From: an uncultured Anaerolineales bacterium
Lineage (GTDB): Bacteria; Chloroflexota; Anaerolineae; Anaerolineales; Villigracilaceae
DNA: 8,404 nucleotides
NCBI GenBank assembly: GCA_937928015.1
Contig: CALFXA010000069.1
Coordinates: 1 to 8,404, forward strand
Direction of reading: 5' to 3'
The first letter of the stretch is position 1; each line of letters opens with the position of its first letter. The notes under the pieces were generated by a model. It did not search any database, had not been told where the DNA came from, and saw only the letters and a program-made list of their open reading frames with translations. Made by a program: the position numbers and the translations under genes. Shown one piece after another: positions 1 through 7,269 of this stretch.

Positions 1-1106
1 GACGGGTGGGCGTGGGAGGCGCAAAAGCTGGTCGGGTTGCGGACCGTCACCGCGTACGGACGGGCGTCGGGGTCCATGGCGTCGATCTCTGGCTGGCTGT
101 CGTCCGCGCGGTGCGGACCAATATTGCCCTGCACAAAGATCTGCGTGCCAAAGATCTTCTTGCTGGCCACGTCGATGCTGTATTTGTTGGGGTCGGTATC
201 CGCGCCTGCCTTGAAGTAGTTCGCCACGAAGTTGACGGGGATGACGGTCAGCTGGCCCTGCATGTCCACGTGACTGAAGGAGCCAAGCGGGTTGTAGGCC
301 ACGTTGTTGACCACGTCCACCACACCACTGGTCGAGACGAGCGGATTGCGTTCGCCATTATGCGCCATTAGATTGTGGTGAAAAGACAGGTTCCGTGCAC
401 CGGGCTGGTCCTTGTTCTCGTCGCTGGCATAGCCGCCGAGCAGCGCCCCTTTGCTGTGACAGCCCTTGGGATGAATGCTGCAATTCAACCCCTCGGAGAA
501 AATGTTCCACTGAACGGAAAGGTCATGCACGTCGTACCAGGTCATTAGGTCGCGGTTGACGGCCCAACTGACCGAGTTGTGGTCGAGCACGATGTTGTAG
601 GTGTCGTGCGAGTTTGTCGACAGTACCGCGATCCCATCGCTGACGGAAGGCGGTCCCGCGCGGATGGTCAGGTAGCGCACCACCACATCGTGCGTCTCGA
701 TCATCAGGATGGCGTCGATGTCGGGCGACATGCCGCGCAGGGTGATCCCCGCGCCGGGCGCGGTCTGGCCTGCGATGGTCAGGAAGGGATGCGTGACCTT
801 CAGGTCCGATTGCAGCTCGATGGTGCCCGCCACACGGAAGACCACCATCCGCGGACCCTCGGCCTCAACCGCCGCCCGCAGGGATCCTTCACCGCTGTCG
901 TTGAGGTTGGTCACTTCGAGCACAGCGCCACCGCGTCCGCCCACTGTTGTGGACCCGAAGCCCTCCGCCCCGGGGAAGGCGGGCAGTCCGCCCGTGGGCT
1001 GGGTCGGCGGTGGAGTGGACGGAGTCACCGTCGGGGCGGGCTGGCAACTCCCAGTCAGGCCGAGGAGCAGGAGGGCCGTCAGAAGCCGCATCCAAATTGC
1101 TTTCAT
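1..1106 (-). CDS. Secreted pectate-lyase-like beta-helix lipoprotein, 3' end outside window
   Basis: This frame is open without a stop for 368 codons from an ATG at 1106 to the window edge. The N-terminus is a lipoprotein signal: basic start, hydrophobic LLTALLLLGLTGS, then Cys21, followed by a Pro/Thr-rich linker (residues 22-41). The mature domain opens with AFPGAEGFG (43-51) and then GGRGGAVLEVTNLNDSGEGSLR, the usual opening of one group of PL1 pectate-lyase-like proteins. Further hallmarks are DGIAV (157-161), DHNSVSW (175-181), HPKGCHSKGALLGG (212-225), and FHHNLMAHNGERNP (242-255) followed by VVNNVAYN. R253 aligns with the position where PL1 enzymes carry the catalytic Arg. The segment after SW reads AVNRD, where I recall A/G-T-D-E in relatives, so a Ca2+-ligand position may be changed. 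GAGG lies 5 nt before the ATG, and the gene starts 18 nt after the Wzy-like gene. Inferred role: trimming, releasing or binding the polymer made by this operon, outside the membrane. Fold confident; activity and substrate unknown. Confidence 0.9.
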   Translation of the reverse strand, partial: MKAIWMRLLTALLLLGLTGSCQPAPTVTPSTPPPTQPTGGLPAFPGAEGFGSTTVGGRGGAVLEVTNLNDSGEGSLRAAVEAEGPRMVVFRVAGTIELQSDLKVTHPFLTIAGQTAPGAGITLRGMSPDIDAILMIETHDVVVRYLTIRAGPPSVSDGIAVLSTNSHDTYNIVLDHNSVSWAVNRDLMTWYDVHDLSVQWNIFSEGLNCSIHPKGCHSKGALLGGYASDENKDQPGARNLSFHHNLMAHNGERNPLVSTSGVVDVVNNVAYNPLGSFSHVDMQGQLTVIPVNFVANYFKAGADTDPNKYSIDVASKKIFGTQIFVQGNIGPHRADDSQPEIDAMDPDARPYAVTVRNPTSFCASHAHP

Positions 1107-1124
1107 CCATGCCTCGCTCGAAGC

Positions 1125-2330
1125 TCAATCCACGAATGCGATCACGGGCGGTTGGTTCGCAGCCGCGTGTTTCTCGGCCAATGCTGCCAGCCTGCGGTCG
1201 CGGATGATGCTGCCTTCGATCACGATCAGGTTGAGCACCACCCAGGTCAGCGTGCGAAACTCCCACGAAAGCGACAGGACGCCGATCACCCAGGTGAAGA
1301 AGACCGCCAGCCACAAGCCTGCATTCCCGTTGGGCAGGTTGGCCGCTTCATGGAAAACGATGACCAGCATCAGGAAAAAGAGCAGGAAACCGAACGTACC
1401 CGTCTCGGTAGCCACCGAGACAAAGGTATTGTGCGCCGCCGACCCGATGGCCATGTCCAGGGCACCGCTGCCGATGCCGAAGAAGGGATGGGCCGCCAAC
1501 AGCTTGATCGAATCGAGCCAGAGCGCCACACGCCCGCCCAAATCCCCCGCCTCGATGGAAGACCCCAGCGTGGACAGGCGGCTGGTCACCGAGGAAGGCA
1601 CGAAAGGCAACAACATCAGGGCCGCCGCCAGCAGAATCGCGAATATCTGCATCTTACGGTTGAGCGGGATCTTGCCCGTCGTCACCAGAAAGATCCCAAA
1701 TGGGACGATGGCGATGAGGGAGGTGCGCGACCCCGTCAGGATGATGGCGAAGACCGCCAGCGGGATGAAGGCCAGGTTCAATAATTTCCAGAACAGACCC
1801 TTTGCGCCTTTCCCCGCAACGAAGAACAACTGCATTGCCAGCGGCAGGCCGATCATCAAAATCAACGCCAGGTCCACGGCGTTGACGCCTGTGGCGCTGT
1901 AACGGCCTTCATAAGCCACCGCCACCGTCCCACTGGCATAGTTATATAGGGCACTGGCAACCAGCACGTACGCGCCCAGCACGTAGGCTTGAAGGCCCGC
2001 CATCAAGTGCTCGGATGTTTCGAAGAACTCCCAGAAGATGAGCAGCAGCAGGAAGATCTGGCTATAGGTCTTGATGCGCTGAACGGTGGTATCGACGTCG
2101 GGGCTCCAGAATATGCTGGCAAAATTCCACAGGAAGAAAATCAGCACCAGGGCATGGAAGGCATGCGGCTTGCGGAAGCGGCCTTCGAGCAGGATGGTCG
2201 CCATCCATAACCCAGCCACCACCAGCCCCATCGCACGGGCCAGCGAGCCCAGCGACGAGACCGAGATGCTGTCTTCCCAGGGGATTGTAAAGATGAGCAG
2301 GACCGAAGCCCAACGGGCAATGTTTCGCAT
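1125..2330 (-). CDS. O-antigen ligase / polysaccharide polymerase (Wzy_C family)
   Basis: This 401-residue integral membrane protein has about ten or more hydrophobic segments over nearly its whole length, the usual size for the Wzy/WaaL family. Family signatures are visible: LTGSRTSLIA (198-207), GGR (265-267), HPFFGIGSGA (281-290) and AHNTFVSVATETG (299-311), which includes the conserved His before the periplasmic or extracytoplasmic loop ends. Such proteins use undecaprenyl-linked oligosaccharides, either polymerising repeat units (Wzy) or ligating glycan to an acceptor (WaaL-like). Sequence alone does not separate these roles. I choose the ATG at 2330: it lies 2 nt after the glycosyltransferase stop, has AAGG 7 nt upstream, and begins the first hydrophobic segment. 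Another ATG at 2396 would add 22 Arg-rich residues overlapping the preceding gene. Adjacency to a flippase and a glycosyltransferase favours a Wzy polymerase for exported polysaccharide. Confidence 0.9.
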   Translation of the reverse strand: MRNIARWASVLLIFTIPWEDSISVSSLGSLARAMGLVVAGLWMATILLEGRFRKPHAFHALVLIFFLWNFASIFWSPDVDTTVQRIKTYSQIFLLLLIFWEFFETSEHLMAGLQAYVLGAYVLVASALYNYASGTVAVAYEGRYSATGVNAVDLALILMIGLPLAMQLFFVAGKGAKGLFWKLLNLAFIPLAVFAIILTGSRTSLIAIVPFGIFLVTTGKIPLNRKMQIFAILLAAALMLLPFVPSSVTSRLSTLGSSIEAGDLGGRVALWLDSIKLLAAHPFFGIGSGALDMAIGSAAHNTFVSVATETGTFGFLLFFLMLVIVFHEAANLPNGNAGLWLAVFFTWVIGVLSLSWEFRTLTWVVLNLIVIEGSIIRDRRLAALAEKHAAANQPPVIAFVD

Positions 2331-2332
2331 GT

Positions 2333-3436
2333 CTATGCCTTGAAGAGGATATCCAGATAGCGGTCGACGATGAAGTCGAGCTCGAAGCGTTCCCAACTTT
2401 CATGGGGCGGACGTCCCTGCCGCGCCTGCATGGACCTTTCGATGGCCTCCGCCAAACGGAACGGATTCTCCACCGGGACCAAGTCGCCGAAGCGCCCGTC
2501 CTGAAGGATCTCGCGCGAGCCGCCCGGGCAATCCGTGGCGACGATGGGCGCACCCAGGCAGAGCGCCTCCACCAACACGGTGGGCAATCCCTCCCAGCGC
2601 GAGGATAGGACAAACACCTTCGAGCGCAACAGATACGGGTACGGATTTTGCACGAAGCCTGCCAGACACACGTCTGCGCCCAGGCCCAGGTTGGCGATGA
2701 GGGCCTCCAGCGCAGGCCGCTCTTCGCCATCGCCGAGGATCAACAGCCGCGCGGGCTGGTTCTTGCGCACGAGGGCGAAGGCGCGGATCAGCACGTCGAA
2801 GGCCTTCTGCTCGGTCAAGCGCCCGATGGACAGAATCACGGGCGGCTCACCCACCGCGAACCACGGATGGTCGAGCGGCATGTTCGCCTTGGTCATCAAC
2901 TCAGGGGTGACGATGGGATTGTGGACCACCTGCACCCGCTCGGTGGACAGAGCTGCCGTCTTGACCAACTCGCTTGCCACCGCGCCCGAGACGGCGATGA
3001 TCGCATCGGCCCAGGGATAGAACTGTCGGGCCAGGCTCGGGTAGGCCTGCCAGCGCAGGTCCGTTTTGTGACGCACCACGGCAGCCAGGGTGTTGTGTTC
3101 GGTCAACACCAAGCGTTTGGGAAATCCGCACAGCTTGCGGGCCCAGACCGCCACCAGGTTGGCGTACAAAGCGGAGAGCATCGCGGCAGGGCGCTCGCGG
3201 CGAAGGTAGGTCGTCAGCGCGGGGACGCTGCTCAACACGCGCGGTGCCTTCAAATCCACCAGCCGCACACCGTCGGGGACTTGCGGCATGTACGGTCCTT
3301 CGGCGCGCGCCAACACCAGGTCCACGGGATGGCCGCGGGCGACGACGCCCGCCGCAAGGTTGAGCATCACGCGTTCCGCGCCGCCTTCGTATAAGCCTGG
3401 CAGAAACAAGGCCAACCGTTTCTTGGAAGTTTTCAT
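2333..3436 (-). CDS. GT4-family glycosyltransferase
   Basis: This is a 367-residue GT-B fold retaining glycosyltransferase. The N-terminal Rossmann half starts with LALFLPGLYEGGAERV; the GGAER motif (18-22) is typical of GT4 enzymes. The C-terminal donor-binding half has SIGRLTEQKAFD (203-214), LGDGEER (234-240) and the EX7E motif with E282 and E290 in WEGLPTVLVEAL, which contacts the nucleotide-sugar donor. No transmembrane segment is seen, so it should act at the cytoplasmic face of the membrane on a lipid-linked acceptor. It is the only glycosyltransferase in the window. It starts 22 nt after the small P-loop kinase-like gene and ends 2 nt before the Wzy-like gene. Donor sugar and linkage cannot be deduced. 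Length is normal for the family and no key residue is missing. Confidence 0.94.
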   Translation of the reverse strand: MKTSKKRLALFLPGLYEGGAERVMLNLAAGVVARGHPVDLVLARAEGPYMPQVPDGVRLVDLKAPRVLSSVPALTTYLRRERPAAMLSALYANLVAVWARKLCGFPKRLVLTEHNTLAAVVRHKTDLRWQAYPSLARQFYPWADAIIAVSGAVASELVKTAALSTERVQVVHNPIVTPELMTKANMPLDHPWFAVGEPPVILSIGRLTEQKAFDVLIRAFALVRKNQPARLLILGDGEERPALEALIANLGLGADVCLAGFVQNPYPYLLRSKVFVLSSRWEGLPTVLVEALCLGAPIVATDCPGGSREILQDGRFGDLVPVENPFRLAEAIERSMQARQGRPPHESWERFELDFIVDRYLDILFKA

Positions 3437-3458
3437 CTCGTGTCCGATGTGGGTTGGA

Positions 3459-4103
3459 TTAGCGCGTGTCCCCCAGTTCGCGCAGGAGATTCTCGGCGAT
3501 CTGCGTCGTGGTCATGCACGAAGAGTCAAAGCGCAGGACAGGCACCCGCAGGTCCGCCATGACGCGCCCATAAGCGGCGCGGTAACGGTTCAGGAAAGAC
3601 AAAGTTTCTTCGGCCGAGGCGTCCTTGACGATGTGTGCCTTCTTGCGGGTGCGGATGCGCTCCAGCAGGTCGGCATCGTCGGCGTCCAGCCAGACGATCA
3701 GGTTCAGGGTCTGGCTCCAGCGGGCGGACAGGTCGCGCCACAAGGCGTCAGTGGCGGAAGTCCGCAAGGAGGCGGGACCGAACTCGCGCAGCTCCGTCAG
3801 CAAGTAGACAGGACCTTGGTCAAGCACGGTCACGCGCGAGTCTGTTTTTTGCAGCAAGGCGGGCCAGCCGCGCAGGATGGACATCCAGGCCAGTTCCCGT
3901 CGGCTCAGGCCGCCCAACCCGCGCAGGGAGCCAATCACCCACGCCCCATTCCAAAGGAAGAAGGGCAGGTTCGCCAGTCGACGCACATCGGGGAAATTGT
4001 CGAGGCGGAGATTGTTTCGCCCGCGCAAGGCTTGATATAACGTGCTTTTTCCCGCGCCCGCGGGCCCAACAATTTCGACTACGCGCAGGTTGTTTTTTTT
4101 CAT
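3459..4103 (-). CDS. Stand-alone P-loop kinase, thymidylate-kinase-like fold
   Basis: The product is 214 residues, the length of a single-domain nucleoside monophosphate kinase. Walker A is GPAGAGKST (13-21) directly after a beta strand (LRVVEIV). VTVLDQGP (91-98) occupies the place of the DR/DQG substrate-binding motif of thymidylate-kinase and adenylate-kinase-like proteins. IVWLDADDADLLERIRTRKKAH (136-157) matches the strand plus Arg/Lys-rich LID region of that fold. The family also includes uncharacterised ATPases in surface-polysaccharide clusters, so a housekeeping dTMP kinase is unlikely. Possible roles are phosphorylation of a sugar, lipid or nucleotide, or an ATP-dependent regulatory step; none can be chosen from the sequence. 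The ATG lies 1 nt after the flippase stop, implying translational coupling. Codons 2-4 form an A8 run in the transcript. Confident as a P-loop NTPase, unsure of substrate. Confidence 0.85.
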   Translation of the reverse strand: MKKNNLRVVEIVGPAGAGKSTLYQALRGRNNLRLDNFPDVRRLANLPFFLWNGAWVIGSLRGLGGLSRRELAWMSILRGWPALLQKTDSRVTVLDQGPVYLLTELREFGPASLRTSATDALWRDLSARWSQTLNLIVWLDADDADLLERIRTRKKAHIVKDASAEETLSFLNRYRAAYGRVMADLRVPVLRFDSSCMTTTQIAENLLRELGDTR

Positions 4104-4104
4104 C

Positions 4105-5694
4105 TCAGTCCCGCTCTGCGGTGGAGAGCACGGCGCGGATGCGGCGCAGGATGGCCTGCCGCTGTGCGCCCGTCAGCCCGGCAAAGAAGGAGAGAACCAG
4201 CATCGCCAGGCCCGTCAACGCCGCAAAGAAGAGGAAGGCCAGCCAACGGGTCAGGTCCGCGCCCGAGGGCAGCGAGACCCAACGCGTCAGAAACGCCGCC
4301 ACGGAGAAAATCCCCAGCGTGGTCAGCATCGGCCGAACCATCCAGCGAATCTGCGCGGCGGGCTGGACACCCAGGAAGCGGCCAATCAAATAGGGGTAGC
4401 CGACGCTCAGGATCAACCGTCCGCCCATGATGCCGAGCACCAGGCCCACGATCCCCCATTTGAAGACGCCCACCAGCACAGCCGCCGCCACGACCGAGAT
4501 CGTGACCGAGAGCAGCCCGAGCAGCACCTTCTGGCTGAGACGCAGGGTCAGGTCGATGATGTTGCCGTCGCTGCGGATCAGGGCCAGTTGCATGGCCGAC
4601 ACGATGATCAACAGGTTGGGAAGAGTCCCCGCAAAATGGTCGGGACCCACCCACAACCCGACGAAGGCGGGATTCCAGACGAGGATGGCCGCGCCCAACG
4701 TGGTGGCCGTCAGCCAGATGAAGGAGTTGATCTCGTCCCGCAGGCGGATCGCCCGCTCGTGGTCGCCCGTGCCGATGATGCTTCCCAGCCCAGGCAAAAT
4801 CCCGAAGATGACGATGACGATCACACCGATCAGCGTCTCGGGCACGTACTTGGTGAGCGAATAATTCGTGACCGACTCGACCGAGTTCAGCAGGCCCAGC
4901 ACCACCACATCGCTGGCGAGCAGCAAACTGGTGACGAGGTTCCAGCCCATGAACCACCAGCTCAGGCTGAGCATCTGGCTCACGTCGGCGCGGGTGGGCT
5001 TGGCAATTCCGAACCAGGGTGTGTAGGTGCGCACCACCCACAGGTAGAAAATCCCCGTGGACAGCGTACTCAACACCACGGCGGCGGCCACCCCCACGAT
5101 GCCCGTCTTCAGGAACAGGGCCAGCCAGGTGTAACCACCCCCCAACAGAACCAGCACGATGGACGCGCCCATGCGCTTGTAGCCGAGGTTCTCGCCTTGC
5201 AAGGTGACCTGCGGGATCGAGGACAGGGTGTCCACGATCATATTCAAGACCAGCAGCCCAGCCACCGCGCGAACGATCCACACGTACTCGGCTGGGGCCT
5301 GCACCCAGGACGGCACCAGCCAACTGACCACCCCGCCGAGGCCCGTCAGCAGCGGCAGGAAGATGACCCAAATGACCAGCGTGCTGCCCACATAGCGGCG
5401 CTTCTGGTCGTAGTCGGTGGAGGCCTGCTGGTTGGAAAGGGTGGCCTTCAGAGCGAAGCCAGGTCGTCCGCTGGCGGGGGTGATGTACCCGATCAGGCGA
5501 TTCAGCACCTGCCACATGCCGAAGAGATAATTGCCCAGTCCCGCCACCATCAAGGGCGTGACGATAAATCCAACCAGTAGGCTCGCGCCGTAATCCAGCA
5601 TGACCGTGATCGCGTTGAGATATGCTTTGCGGGTCAGCCCCTTGTCGGAGAATAAACCTGCGATGAGTTTCATGGGATGGGCGTTAGTGGACAT
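4105..5694 (-). CDS. Polysaccharide flippase, Wzx-like (MOP superfamily)
   Basis: The 529-residue product is hydrophobic along its whole length, with roughly 12-14 predicted membrane segments. The N-terminal region GFIVTPLMVAGLGNYLFGMW (42-61) resembles the first two helices of polysaccharide export flippases of the MOP exporter superfamily. A second half, starting near LLASDVVVLGLLNSVESVTNYSL (258-280), repeats the pattern expected of this pseudo-symmetric fold. Predicted role: transfer of undecaprenyl-pyrophosphate-linked oligosaccharide across the cytoplasmic membrane. The ATG at 5694 sits 2 nt after the stop of the kinase-fusion gene. An in-frame ATG at 5673 (MKLIAGLF) is a plausible alternative because neither has a strong Shine-Dalgarno; a more upstream ATG at 5790 would overlap the preceding gene by almost 100 nt and add a Gly/Arg/Ser-rich tail. 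The short Arg-rich cytoplasmic C-terminus ends 1 nt before the next ATG. Confidence 0.92.
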   Translation of the reverse strand: MSTNAHPMKLIAGLFSDKGLTRKAYLNAITVMLDYGASLLVGFIVTPLMVAGLGNYLFGMWQVLNRLIGYITPASGRPGFALKATLSNQQASTDYDQKRRYVGSTLVIWVIFLPLLTGLGGVVSWLVPSWVQAPAEYVWIVRAVAGLLVLNMIVDTLSSIPQVTLQGENLGYKRMGASIVLVLLGGGYTWLALFLKTGIVGVAAAVVLSTLSTGIFYLWVVRTYTPWFGIAKPTRADVSQMLSLSWWFMGWNLVTSLLLASDVVVLGLLNSVESVTNYSLTKYVPETLIGVIVIVIFGILPGLGSIIGTGDHERAIRLRDEINSFIWLTATTLGAAILVWNPAFVGLWVGPDHFAGTLPNLLIIVSAMQLALIRSDGNIIDLTLRLSQKVLLGLLSVTISVVAAAVLVGVFKWGIVGLVLGIMGGRLILSVGYPYLIGRFLGVQPAAQIRWMVRPMLTTLGIFSVAAFLTRWVSLPSGADLTRWLAFLFFAALTGLAMLVLSFFAGLTGAQRQAILRRIRAVLSTAERD

Positions 5695-5696
5695 GC

Positions 5697-7151
5697 TTAT
5701 AAATGTTCCCAGATCAGAGCCTGAACCTGAGCCAGCACCTCGTCCCGAGGGCGGCTCGCGTCGATGATATGGCCCGAGACGGCGTCCCAATCCAGGCCCC
5801 AGACTTCGGTCGAGCGCGCCCGCACCGAAAGGGCGGTCTCTTCCGTTTTGCGCTGGACGGCGATCTCAGGGTCGAGTTTGAGGACGATCAACAAATCGGG
5901 CGGCGGGATGCGCTGATAGAAATTCTTTTCCCGTTCGATCAGGAACTTACGCAGGCCTGTGACCCGCCCAGGATGGACCGCATCTTCGCACTGCGGCCCA
6001 TCCATGTGCATGAAGCCTGCGAAGGAGTAACGGTCGCACAAGGCCAGTCCGCCGCTGGAGGAAAATCGGCGGGCCCGCCAATACGTGAGGGAGCGGTCCC
6101 GCGCTGTGCATACCGCGCGGATGAACCAGGGCAGTCCGTGCGGCCCCGCAGATTGTTCGTAAGTGTCGCCCTCGAAGGGATACAAGTGCAGCAGGGTGCC
6201 GACCTTGAGCAGTCCACGTAGCAGCACGGTGGTCAGCGACCAGGCGGGCTTGCCCATGTGGAAGGCCTGGACCTCGAACTTGGCCGACAGCCACGCGTTC
6301 ACCGCGTCAATCAGTGTCGTCTTGCCCGCCCCATCCCCGCCGACGATGGCGATGAACAGGCCGCCGTTGGCGAGTCGATTCTTGGGGCGGAGGCGCAGTA
6401 CACGCTGTGCGAAGGGCTGCTCCACACGACGAATGAACTTGAGCAGCACATCCATCCATTGCGGATAGCGTGCCCATCCACGCAGGAGGACTTGCAGGCG
6501 CTCCCCTACGCAGACCCGCGTCCAGTAGGGGCAACCTGGCTGTAACGAACGCAGGCACAGGTCAAAGAGACTGCGGTCCAATCCAGGCACAAGAGGAAGA
6601 AGCGCATCCACCTTTGTGAGGTTTTCTTCCGTCGAGAGGACTTCCAGTTCGCGGCGCTCGGTCTTGGTCAACGCACCGTGCCGCATCAGGATCGAGTCCC
6701 AGGTCGAGTGTTTCAAGACCATGCGGATGACCAGAATCAGAAGTTCAAACTCAGGCGCAGGCAGGCGAAACAAATCCCTTTGTGAAGAGGAGGCTAGATA
6801 TTTGCGTTCCAGTGGAAGGCGGTAATTCTTGGAGAGATCATTCCCCAGAATTAGTTGAAAATGCGCGTGCACATGGACCCAGCCTCCCGTCGGCACGTCC
6901 CAACCATAAAAATCTCGCACACCGGGCAAGGTGGCTTCGCGCGGGGCAAAGGTTTCCTTAAAGCCGAGGCGCAGCAAAATCCCGACAAACCGTTCCCCGT
7001 GTGCGCGGTCGATCAACAGGTCGAGGTCATTCTCGCCGCTGGCTGAACGATCCAGGTAGGCGTTGCTCTTCCAATGGCAATATTCGATTCTCTCGTCTGC
7101 AAGGGTCTGACCCAATCTGGCAACAAGTTCGAGAACAGCAGATTTTTCCAT
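5697..7151 (-). CDS. Fusion of nucleotidyltransferase-like domain and thymidylate-kinase-like P-loop domain
   Basis: The 484-residue product has two parts. Residues about 1-200 resemble uncharacterised nucleotidyltransferase-fold proteins: YCHWKSN (24-30) and GENDLDLLID (39-48) with an Asp-x-Asp pair at D42/D44, then GGWVHVHAHFQL (89-100), where relatives I recall carry an Asp-x-His; here the position is H93, so a third acidic ligand may be lost. Residues about 262-484 are a P-loop kinase: strand LFIAIV, Walker A GGDGAGKTT (271-279), LCDRYSF with D373-R374 in the substrate motif position, PPPDLLIVLKLD (417-427) and a Lys/Arg-containing LID-like stretch (434-446). A sequential transferase and kinase on a sugar or lipid precursor is possible but unproven. 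ATG 7151 is the only start after an in-frame stop near 7184, with AGGA 13 nt upstream. It ends 2 nt before the flippase gene. Confidence 0.85.
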   Translation of the reverse strand: MEKSAVLELVARLGQTLADERIEYCHWKSNAYLDRSASGENDLDLLIDRAHGERFVGILLRLGFKETFAPREATLPGVRDFYGWDVPTGGWVHVHAHFQLILGNDLSKNYRLPLERKYLASSSQRDLFRLPAPEFELLILVIRMVLKHSTWDSILMRHGALTKTERRELEVLSTEENLTKVDALLPLVPGLDRSLFDLCLRSLQPGCPYWTRVCVGERLQVLLRGWARYPQWMDVLLKFIRRVEQPFAQRVLRLRPKNRLANGGLFIAIVGGDGAGKTTLIDAVNAWLSAKFEVQAFHMGKPAWSLTTVLLRGLLKVGTLLHLYPFEGDTYEQSAGPHGLPWFIRAVCTARDRSLTYWRARRFSSSGGLALCDRYSFAGFMHMDGPQCEDAVHPGRVTGLRKFLIEREKNFYQRIPPPDLLIVLKLDPEIAVQRKTEETALSVRARSTEVWGLDWDAVSGHIIDASRPRDEVLAQVQALIWEHL

Positions 7152-7194
7152 GATCGGTTCGATGTCCTGTTCTGGGCGGATTCAAGTCCGGGGA

Positions 7195-7228
7195 TCGCTC
7201 CGCCATTCCGACAATCGCTGATTGTCGG
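7195..7228 (-). promoter_or_regulatory. Leader hairpin with adjacent ops-like motif between nusG paralogue and fusion gene
   Basis: The 118-nt gap (7152-7269) holds a perfect inverted repeat: CCGACAAT (7208-7215), loop of 5, ATTGTCGG (7221-7228). On the transcribed strand it is followed at 7204-7195 by GGCGGAGCGA, one base short of the enterobacterial ops core GGCGGTAGCG that pauses polymerase and recruits RfaH. No U-run follows, so it is not a standard intrinsic terminator. It is the longest gap in the operon and lies right after the gene for a NusG-type factor, so a pause, loading or RNA-processing site is plausible. The ops resemblance could be chance. Confidence 0.4.
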
Positions 7229-7269
7229 CGGACACTCCCCCATCGTCTCTTCCCCCAATTCGCCTCGAA

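Noticed and set aside
579..1902. Long overlapping plus-strand open frames (about 400 codons each) opposite the lyase-like and Wzy-like genes
   Set aside because: Their products are rich in Gln, Arg, His and Ser/Pro without any domain or membrane pattern. They are antisense shadows of strongly supported minus-strand genes in GC-rich DNA.
4100..5515. 471-codon minus-strand open frame overlapping the flippase gene in another frame
   Set aside because: The product is Arg/Gly/His-rich with no membrane segments; the frame of the flippase shows the hydrophobic pattern of the MOP family.
4042..5580. 512-codon plus-strand open frame opposite the flippase
   Set aside because: The product is low-complexity (Gln/His/Asp/Arg-rich) with no recognisable motif, and the opposite strand encodes a clear multi-pass membrane protein.
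7200..7228. Intrinsic terminator after the nusG paralogue
   Set aside because: The 8-bp stem is real, but no U-run follows on the transcribed strand, so a standard rho-independent terminator is not supported.
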